Positions 55,261-64,000 of a stretch of DNA of 64,000 nucleotides are shown here, one piece after another (the stretch's first letter is position 1; each line of letters opens with the position of its first letter). The notes under the pieces are model-generated. The model was not told the origin of the DNA. It worked only from the letters and a program-made list of their open reading frames with translations, and made no database searches. Location: NCBI GenBank assembly GCA_033675265.1, contig JAUJYZ010000608.1, forward strand, positions 52,779 to 116,778, written 5' to 3'. The translations under genes and the position numbers were made by a program. The DNA is from Actinostola sp. cb2023. Lineage: Eukaryota; Cnidaria; Anthozoa; Actiniaria; Actinostolidae.

Positions 55261-56500
55261 TGAGATATTTTCTGGGCTAAAACATAACGCGCGCTCTGAT
55301 TGGTTATAATATTAATTAGCGTGCGCGAGCGTGCATCCATATTTAATTATTATATAGTCAAGTCAATCCGCGCGCTCTGATTGGCTGAAAACTGTGCTTT
55401 ATCAGAGAACGGAGCACGGTTTGATGACGCTATTTTTCAAAAGACCAAAATACTGGAAGAAAACAAACCCAGCGCGCGCTCGATGGCGTAAACTGGCGTC
55501 AGTAGCGCGCGCACTTCACTCACTAAAATTGTATTCAAAAACACAACAGAATCCTCAAATGTCTTGCCATAAATTCATAGTTTTCTATATAACAAGACGC
55601 TCAATGAGCGTACACTCGGGCTTATGACAAGGACAATGTCAGTTGCGTGAGGAGAGACCTGACAATGACTGACAGTTGCGTGACGAGGGAGACTATATGT
55701 CTGCCAGATGAAGGGCTATGGGGAGGTTTTATGGAATCTTTTTCTGACGTCAAAATCTGTCGCGAGTGGCCGTCAAACCGTCATTTTACTTGCTCAAAAC
55801 TTCAATTTTAGATCGGTGAAGTCTAAATATCTGTCAAATATACCAAATATAATTTACTTATAAAACAAACAAACAAATGTCAGCTAGTTGCTTGAAGAAA
55901 AACTAACAGACTTTGAAAGTTAAGTTCGAACATTTTGTAGATCTTGACGGTCACTACGTCACACGTAAAACCTCCCATACGATCTCGATTTACGAACATT
56001 GACCTTACTTGCCTTAAATGCTTTGATGTAGTTTTGAAGTACGATTTTTACGATTCCTTTTCCTTCTGAATTTTTCAAACGTGGGAATAAAATAAACATC
56101 CATCATGAGTTACTGAAAATAACTCGACTGGCTCGACTGTTTGCATGACTTCTGTACATATAGCTTTCTGTCAATAGATGGAGTTATACATGACCGTTGT
56201 ACGGCGTTGGTCGTGAGTTTAATTATAACAAGAGTCCGCGGAGATCTTTATCTATGAGTCAGACACAAGTCTCCCTCGTCATTGAGCGTCTTCTTCTGTA
56301 ATAGATCCCTAAAATCTAAGGACGTTTTTGATTTTCGATTGTATTTTTTGCCGTTCACTGACCTGTTTTGAGCGTGGAAATTCGCGTTTTAAATCAACGG
56401 TTCTAAAAATTAGGTCGCGTAATAGATGTATGACTCAGATAAGGATCACTTTACAACTGTCATCTTACTGAAAAGAAACACGGATTTTCGAACATTGACC
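55261..56500. other. non-coding stretch with AT/GC foldback remnants
   Basis: CGCGCGCTCTGATTGG motifs near 55,285 and 55,370 match the ends of the 12,836/51,436 family. No gene recognised. Confidence 0.4.
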
Positions 56501-56692
56501 TTGCTCGATCGCCTTTGTCTCAATTCATTTTTGGATATGAGTTCGAGTTCGTGGAAAGGCGTTATAGAACAGCCGATAAAACACGGGCTTTAAACAGGCT
56601 CATTTCACAGACAAAAGCATGCGGCTATTCGTGTGGGCCCACTCTGAAAGATGTCGTTTCATTTTATAACAAAAGCAAACGCGCCTTAGCTT

Positions 56693-57196
56693 CAGGGGGC
56701 GGATCCAGGTTTTTGTCAAACAGGGGGTTGTATTGCGGCCGTTGTGTTGTGTGAGCGGCAAAGCCGTGAAGTACTAGGGGGGTGTGGGGGCAGGCCCCCC
56801 CAGAAAATTTTGAAATCTACAAGCTCTAAAATGCAATTTTTAGAGATCTGGAGTTGTTTTATTAACACAACAAAACTCAATTTTCAGTAAAATTTAGAGT
56901 TTATTGGACATCCAACAAAGATGCTTGGAAGTCTTCTTGGGTGAGCTTACAAGTATGAAGGCTTCACATACGTTTTTGACGCTAAAAACGGCAGGTTCTT
57001 TCTGCTATCAGTCAAACCGGCCTCGAAGTCGAACGGTCGTGTAAACAGTATGAATGAATTATATTATTCTTACGAGGGAGAGAACTGAAAGTGCAAGAGA
57101 GACCTACGGACAGACATATCTATACAAGCGGTATTAAAAAAAATATCCATAGGGGGGGTTGCAACCCCCAGAACCCTCCCCCTGGATCCGCCCCTG
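56693..57196. mobile_element. 504-bp element with CAGGGGCGGATCCAGG ends
   Basis: Ends CAGGGGGCGGATCCAGG...CCTGGATCCGCCCCTG, flanked by AGCTT on both sides (56,688 and 57,197). Removing the element rejoins the exon frame. GGATCC-type ends like these are widespread in invertebrate genomes. Confidence 0.85.
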
Positions 57197-57479
57197 AGCT
57201 TCATCGTGGAATGATCAACTACAATCCTGAACTTAATAGCTTGAAGATCTATGATGAGAAATCTTGAAACTCGATAGGATCAAATACATCGCATTCTTCG
57301 CATTTTTTCTTCATTCCATCACCTGAAAAAAAATTTAAAAAAAAAAAAGAAAGTGTATTTTCTAACTCGGGCTTCCTTCGGAAGGGCCCGAGTAAATACC
57401 CTTTCAGGCGGCACTCCTCTCTCTTCTATGAATCTTTCAGGCGGCACGCCCCAAGATTCTTAGGAAATTCTTTCAAATT

Positions 57480-57605
57480 CCCTCTCCTCTCTCCTCTCTC
57501 CTCTCTCCTCTCTCCTCTCTCCTCTCTCCTCTCTCCTCTCTCCTCTCTCCTCCTCTCTCCTCTCTCCTCTCTCCTCTCTCCTCTCTCCTCTCTCCTCTCT
57601 CCTCT
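57480..57605. repeat. CTCTCCT microsatellite
   Basis: About 18 units of CTCTCCT. Open frames (ERREERG) over it are artefacts. Confidence 0.96.
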
Positions 57606-58010
57606 CGAGCTCCTTTGCCTGTGTTCTAAAAATTGATGTACTTTCAGAACAGTTGAAACTATATGGCCCACCAGACAATTTCGATTTCGATTTCGTACTT
57701 TTTCCTGAGGCGTCATACAACTGAGCTTACTGATAATTTGTACTTTAATATTGTACTTCAAAATTAATAAAATGCAGTTTTAGAGAAATATTAACACCAT
57801 TTTATCTAGTTCTGAAATTCCATAATGTCGATTCCCTTAGCTTACGAGGCTGTGAAGTCAAGTCTATTAGATGATCTAGTGTTGACAAGCTAAGTATCTG
57901 TACCACGCTAAAGTACATTCACGCTCAGGGATTTCTCCACAACGACCTCAAAAGGTAATAACGTTGTGTTAGAGAAGAAAGGACAAGGATATCGCGCCCG
58001 ATAATCATAT

Positions 58011-61000
58011 ATTTTGGTAAAAGTAATATATCGAGTCGCAATTCAAAGTTCTTTTAATAGAACGCGATGACATATTCAAGCAAGACATCAGTAGTTTCTT
58101 GCTGAGAACGGGACAAAATATTCACACCATTTTAATTTTTAATCCCCCACAATTAAAGAACGCGACTTTCAAAGTCGCCCTTCGCACGGCTAAGAACGAG
58201 CTTCCGGCTTGTCATGCTTTTTGTTGACCTCTTGACTATAATTGTCCACCACCATAATGACTTTATTGGATTTGTTATGCTTCATTCTATTGAAGAAAAA
58301 CATAAAAGTATTAAAGCATATCATCATAATCTACCAGAGAATATTGTTACTTGTTACTGGAAGGATCACAGGAAAGCTTATAACTTTAAAATATTGATCA
58401 GTGCATACGGGCAACAGGTCATGTAGCCGGAGTCAGTACTTCAAGTTGTGATATACATGCTTGGCTAAGCCGGCAGTACTCAGTAGAGTTCACATTTAAG
58501 ACTGACCTGCTAGAATTGTCACCTGCGATATGTAAGATAGAAAAATCGAAAATGTTCATACTATGTCAGAAGAAAGCCCTTAGGAAACCTAACACAATGG
58601 TATGAGTTTGATGTCCAAACGATATTTTCTCGGTGATTTTTGAGGAAATTTCATATTCGGGGGTTCGTTGGCGTGTTTGGCGGGTCACGAAGGGCGGTTT
58701 TCAGAGAGGCTTAAAATACAAACAAAATGATTATAGCTTATAAAGTTTTTACCTAGATCAGATAAGTATCACTTCTAATTGGTGTTAGAATCATTACAAA
58801 CAAGAAATCTGGAAACCCGAAAAAATTTTTTTTCAAGTTTTTTAGCACAAACCCATTTTCAGCATATTTTGATCAGTTGCAAAATAAACAACTTTCGAGG
58901 CTTAAAAAACCCAATTGGTACATGCAATGGCCAAATAATTTTATACACCATGAATCAAGCATTATCCCCAACTGCAATTTCACGAAATAAAATTCTTGGG
59001 CTCTTTAAAATCCAAATGCTCTAGAGCACCTAATGTTCGTACCACTTTCACAAATCTTGTCATCTTTTGAAGCTAAAAATAGCATGTGAAATTGACAAAT
59101 CGTTTCCAAAACAATTCAAAATCTGGGTCTCATTCAAACATTTTATTGCTTTAAACAAGCCACTTCATCTATAAAAAAACTTTTCAACTAAACAAAGATG
59201 ATAGTAATGCAGTTTATGGACATCAGTGAAACGCATCCCTGTGACACAAGTTCCATATCAGACGATTGAATCGCTAGAATACAAGTATAAAACATCCGTG
59301 ATTATTAAATATGTACCTGATAAAGCCTATTAGACACATATCCGTACGTCAGAAATAATCAATAGCCGTGAAGAGTGACTTGAGTTTCGTGCATTCATTT
59401 ACTGGCCCAGCGGTGAACATGCTGGTCAGTTAACACAGGGAGCCCATTCATGCGGGGAATAACCACGGGAGAAAAACAAACCGCTGAATGCAAGCCAATG
59501 GACAAAATAAACCTATGTAAGAGGCATACTGTATAAACGCCGACTGGACTGAGATTATCATGGACTGGACTGGACTGGACTGGTAGAGTCCGCGGACACT
59601 GAATTTGAAGCTTTATCGGAATCTGATCTTGATAACTGAACGGCGTAGAATGGGCAGCGATTCATAGCCTGTGAAATTATTATGAAGCTCACATAGCTTT
59701 ACTTCAAGTCTAAACCGAAAGGCATTAGGTTTTTGGTGTGTTAGGATGGATTTCCTACGTATAGGCACGTACCAGGTCGACAAAGAAATGTGTCCACGAC
59801 TCCACGCTACATACATATATACATAAACTTTATTAACGTGTCGCAAACTTCTAGCGTATACGACAAGTAGTACACTAATCGGGGACACTTAATTGAAATA
59901 CAATTACAAATACAAATAGAAATATGAAAAAAGTAGCTACTCTCTAGAAAAACGCTCAACATCTTTTAGAGTGGGCCCACACGAATCGGCGTATGCGTTT
60001 GTATGTTTTTTGCGTCATGGACTTTTTTAGGGTTACAAAATGTGGCCTCATTAGCCCCTCCCCGTCACTGACACCTCTAGCTGAGTACTAGCACCCCCCA
60101 CCCCCCCCCCCCCCCCCCTAGGCTCTGGAACCAGGGTAACGAACCTTTCGTAATGTTTTGAAGGACCGATTTTTTACTATTCCTTTTCCTTCTCATTGTT
60201 CAAACGTGGAATAAAATAAACTTCAATTATTACATTTCTCAAAAATATGTTTCATTTTATTGTCGAATACCTTTAAACGGGGTTTTTGAAACCACGGCGT
60301 GACCAGCAGTCGGCAAGCAATGCAGCGATACGGATCAGGCGACCTCCTCTACTAAAACAAAATGTAGACTACTCGAACTACTGGAAAATCAAATCCGTCG
60401 CTCTCTAGCTTTGGACATGAATAAAAGAATGTCGAGGCAGACGCAGAAGTAAGTCGATCAAATAAAAGGACTCAGAATTCATTACCGAACTTCGTATTGT
60501 TTAAACATCCACACGATTCAGACTATGAAATTGCTATGATGTGACAAAGCTCGACCAAGCTGCTGTCTCTTTGCCTATATACTCGATCGGGCATTATGAC
60601 AATGACAGTTGCGTGACGAGGGAGACTGTGTGTCGGTATGTTTTACGAGTTTTCCCCAAGCCGAAGACATCGCTATTTGACATCGGTTAGGAATACACTT
60701 TCAGTCAGAAATGCAAGGCCAAATAATATTCAGTCTCTATAGGGATTTATTTGAATGGCATAGCGAGATCATGATAGTTTTTGAGTTCAATTGTCGAACG
60801 TTGAAACAGAATCCTGACCTTTCAATATCTTGAAGATCTAAAACTGCTTTCAAAACTAAGATTAAATATCTACTTGAGTCCTGTGTGTCGTTTGTTAGCT
60901 CGCTCCCTTATCTGCTGAGTCATCTTGAAACTCGATACGATCAAATACTTGCCTTTTATAACTCGAGGCTTCCTCCGGAAGTGCCCGAGTAATAACACTC

Positions 61001-61700
61001 TGCAACACATGTAAATTGTTCCATGTCGTTTCTCCAGGGATTTAGTTGAAGAAAAGAGTGATTATTTTGACTAATAGTTTCCACTACTCGTTTATGTTTA
61101 ACGTTTTTTCAAGCGAAGGAATAACAACATGGCGGTGGTCACAAGAATTCAAAAAACCGTGTCAGTAGCCAATCAGAGTGAAGCTCTGCAGGGGATATGT
61201 TCCAAATATGGAGCTTGGAAACCAGATTCCCTCGGCCATACAAGTTGCTGTGAAATTTTCTAAGTGTCTCGTCAGGAGTATTTCGTAGCATCAAAGGCAA
61301 ACTTTTCAAATTGAAAAATAACAAACTTTAAAGGAGGATTTAAATTCAATCAGCTGATCAAGATGATTCCTTGAAAATCATGAAATATTTTTTGACTGCC
61401 GGTGATTTTAATCACGGTATTTTGAAGACTTGTAGCGGGCTTGTAGACATCCCTCCCTAAGAATTTTAAAAACCAATTCAAGTTCAAAAGTTTTCTTTTC
61501 AGTCTTTGAATTATTGGGTATTCCTAAGAATTCCTCAGAATTCTCTGTTGGTTTTAGAGCATTCTCAAAAAAATTCCCAGCAATTCCAAGGTTTTCGGTT
61601 CAACCTAATTTGCATGTCTTGGAATTATTTTGAAATTCCTAGGAATTCCAAGGTCTCTGATCTGGAAATCCATTTCGCAAGGCCGGATTCCTGATACCTG
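58011..61700. other. long stretch without a recognised gene
   Basis: Short microsatellite GACTG at 59,555-59,585 and a C-run at 60,096-60,118. GCCCGAGTAATAA / TCGGGCTTCC motifs near 57,366 and 60,965 mark a dispersed repeat (about 57,240-57,400 and 60,920-60,995). Otherwise nothing supported. Confidence 0.4.
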
Positions 61701-61704
61701 ATAA

Positions 61705-62330
61705 CAACCGGCCTCTACTTTAGAGGTCAGTCACCGTCAAAGAGGACATACTATTCTAGCGTCTCTCGCCGACATGATCCACAACCAAGACCATCCCTGT
61801 AAGGCAGCTGATATAGCGAAGGAGATAAACCTTTTATCAAGTGGATAAGTATTACAACGAGTTTAAGGTAGAGATATAACTAAACATTAATTTGTATACA
61901 CCTTGGGTGCTTTCCATTTGTTCGAAAAACCGGTAATTTCGGTTGTGAATTAAATGTAATGGTTAATTTTCTGGAAACCTTTCGAGGTTGTCCACTATTC
62001 CGGTTGGAACGAACCAACTGGAAATTTATGAACCATTTGATGGAATCTCGTGGAATCTCTCGGTTCCAGTTCTCTCAGGGTTCCCACAGAATACATTCCA
62101 CATCCAAACGGATCAAAGCATTTTAAATGGTAAGCTCCCATTCCATCTGGTTTGCTACGTGAGTGGAAAAGTTCTTACCAATTATGCATCGGTCACCCCA
62201 AACCGAATCTTTTGAACAAATGGAAAGCACCCCTTGTTCATCGAGGCATTCTCAAAAACCAACTGGTGACCGCAAAAAATGTAGGGGAAATTGCTAGCCT
62301 TAATTTTCTTTGCTTCGAAGCAAAAAGAAC
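61705..62330. repeat. dispersed segment, copy B
   Basis: Matches 54,846-55,260 in two blocks with the same order and strand; between them lies a MITE (61,905-62,232). Confidence 0.8.
61905..62232. mobile_element. MITE with GGGTGCTTTCCATTTGTTCG ends
   Basis: The left end is inverted at the right (GAACAAATGGAAAGCACCC). The interior has GTTCCAACCGGAAT-like inverted pairs. Similar in design to the 53,118 family. Confidence 0.8.
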
Positions 62331-62369
62331 AAGACGCTCAACGATGGGAATCCGAAACGTCCGAGTTTT

Positions 62370-62645
62370 GGACTCGAGTTCGAGTTAAGGTTCGTGTGAA
62401 GGTTCGAGTTAAGGTTCGAGTTAAGGTTCGAGTTAATAAAAAATAGGAAATTTGTTATCCCAGTCTGGCGAAAAGCTCTTTCTACTATCGAACGTTCGAT
62501 AATCGAACGTTTCTTTAATCGAACATAACCGAACTGATTGAACATCTTTGGGAGTCCATAAATCATCGAGTTGGATTTCGAGTTCGAGTTCGAGTTACGG
62601 TTTCGAGTTACGGTTCGAGTTACGGTTCGAGTCAGTATGGTTCGC
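62370..62645. repeat. TTCGAGTTAAGG tandem repeats with inverted counterpart
   Basis: Repeats of TCGAGTTAAGGT at 62,372-62,435, and GAGTTACGGTTC repeats at 62,577-62,640 on the other side of a TCGAACGTTCGATAATCGAAC palindrome. Confidence 0.65.
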
Positions 62646-63360
62646 GATCGAGTTATGGTCCGACCTAGAAACTTCTGAAACGAAAACTAGTCCGACCCTG
62701 GATCCCAGGGTTTATTCTTCGACAAACCTTTTCGTGAATTCGTTGAAATTTACTTCGTGATTGTAGTTTTTATGAATAAATTGATTATCATGGTTTTCAC
62801 ATGACGTCATCAAAAAGCTAAAATCCAAACTATTCACCTCACAAAAAACTGTTTGTTGGATTTGTTGTTTATATCGTTATAAGAAAATTCTTACCAAATA
62901 ATATTGTAATTTAGATGTTTGGTTTTCGTTTTATTGCGAGTCAAATTTCTGTCACGCAATACAGTCACGCATTTTCAAAAGCCATAGAAATAGGAAAATT
63001 CGTTTGAAATAATACGATTTTAACTTAGTAGATGATGGGTAACTTTATTTTGATGAAAATAGCTATTGAAAACTTGAAGTATTTGCAATTAAACATGATT
63101 TTCAGTCTTCGTGATTTGGCCGCCAAATTGTTGGTGTCGCCACAGTAGCCCAAGCTCACTGTTGTGGCTATTTATTAGAGATATATTTGACTAAACGAAA
63201 CATGGAATAACATCGTTGAATTTTAATAAAATCCAATAAGACTTACATGGTGTCTTCTTTATATACTTGGTTATCCTCCTGCTGGAGTTACAGCGAAATT
63301 TCGTTAAGGTTTAGCTGCTTTTTCCCTTGCCACTCATAAGAGGAGGAAAGGTAGGAAGCG

Positions 63361-64000
63361 AACGCCGCCAAGACGCCATCGGAGTGCTCAAGTCAATGTC
63401 AAATATCTCGTCGAAAAATGCTTCCAGCCCAAATATTCCTTCGCAGAGGTTTGAAGGGATAAATTCGCCACGCTTTCATGCCAACAGAATAAAACCGGCC
63501 CGCTTTTAAAAGCACAAGCCCCCAACGCGTTCCAGAAAATCGGCTCCTCAAAATCCCAAATTGTTCGCGACGCCGAAAACTATGGACAGCAAAAGCCGTT
63601 AAAAAGAAGAGAGAGCCTGGACCGAGGACAAATCATAACTCTTACGGGTGTGTGCTGTTAATTTGGGGGTAGGGGAGTGTATAGTTTTGGGCAACAGCCA
63701 CCACCCGTAAGAGTTATGATTTGTCCTCGGTCCAGGCTCTCTCTTCTTTTAAACGGCTTTTACTGTCCATAGTTTTTCAGGGCTTCGGCGACAAATTTGG
63801 GATTTTGAGGAGCCGATTTCTGGAACGCGTTGGGGGCTTGTGGCTTTAAAAAAGCGGCCGGCTATTATTCTGTTGGCATGAAAGCGTGGCGAATTTATTC
63901 CCTTCAAAACCTCTGCGAAGGAATATTTGGGCTGGAAGCATTTTTCGGACGAGATATTTGACATTGACTTGAGCACTCCGATGCGTCCTGGCGGACGTTT
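63361..64000. repeat. large near-palindrome at right edge
   Basis: The arm 63,361-63,650 is repeated inverted at 63,702-64,000 (for example AAATCATAACTCTTACGGGT and ACCCGTAAGAGTTATGATTT), with a loop of about 50 bases. The right arm is cut by the window end, so its true size is unknown. Arms differ at scattered positions, so they are not an exact mirror. Confidence 0.9.

Larger units (their letters stand above)
56545..58010 (+). pseudogene. relic of a protein-kinase gene
   Basis: Exon-like frame from about 56,555 (YRTADKTRALNRLISQTKAC, GYSCGPTLKDVVSFYNKSKR), after a possible GGAAAG acceptor, interrupted by an element at 56,693. A second piece at about 57,870-58,000 reads LKYIHAQGFLHNDLK and, one frame over, NNVVLEKKGQGYR, which resembles the catalytic loop H-x-D-L-K-x-x-N of kinases (HND here). 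The frame change falls directly after HNDLK, and a stop precedes it. Whether both pieces are one gene is inference. Confidence 0.45.

Noticed and set aside
57426..57761. ERREERG-rich protein
   Set aside because: Translation of a CTCTCCT microsatellite.

Overview
The window looks like nuclear DNA from an invertebrate animal, most plausibly a cnidarian such as a coral or anemone. Evidence for an animal: a many-exon gene with GT-AG introns and Sfi1-type helical repeats, a HEPN/NB-ARC/TPR (NLR-type) gene, a decayed Penelope-like retroelement, a Polinton/Maverick virus-like transposon, and dense short inverted-repeat elements, microsatellites and minisatellites. Clade assignment is inference; no rRNA or mitochondrial marker is present.

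Layout. Positions 5-1,437 and 33,995-48,553 hold minus-strand exons of one SFI1-like centrosomal gene (17 exons seen). Between exons 15 and 16 lie about 32.5 kb that contain a Penelope-like relic (2,560-4,610), several inverted-repeat elements, and on the plus strand a HEPN-NB-ARC-TPR gene (10,264-30,966). That gene is split inside its TPR array by a 17.9 kb Polinton (12,469-30,350) with long terminal inverted repeats and a 5-bp target duplication. The Polinton carries a HNH endonuclease, a block of leftward virion-type genes (small membrane proteins, a coiled-coil protein, a probable minor capsid protein, packaging ATPase, double jelly-roll major capsid protein), a tandem family of BRO-N + VRR-NUC (+ C2H2 finger) genes, a rightward retroviral-type integrase, and a leftward protein-primed family B DNA polymerase. 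Most of its genes have a TATATA-like motif within about 30 bases of the ATG. Several genes are broken by one-base shifts, often in A-runs; polymerase, capsid, BRO and other reading frames are affected, so this copy is either decaying or carries read errors (a host exon near 52.26 kb shows a similar one-base problem in a C-run). No adenain-like protease is visible.

From 34 to 49.7 kb the SFI1-like introns are packed with tandem arrays (GGAA, AAT, 22-bp, 41-bp and about 72-bp units) and small inverted-repeat elements. From 50.2 to 52.6 kb are four plus-strand exons of an unrecognised gene. From 52.8 kb to the end I see mainly repeats, a relic of a protein-kinase gene near 56.5-58.0 kb that is interrupted by an inverted-repeat element, a duplicated segment (54.85 and 61.7 kb), and a large near-palindrome running into the right edge.

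Working together: the Polinton genes form a coherent virus-like module: replication (PolB), integration (integrase), packaging (ATPase), capsid (MCP and probable minor capsid protein), plus nuclease accessories (HNH, VRR-NUC). The most unusual points are that the terminal repeats supply the same promoter, start codon and first 13 codons to the two outermost genes, and that a BRO-N/VRR-NUC family has expanded inside the element.
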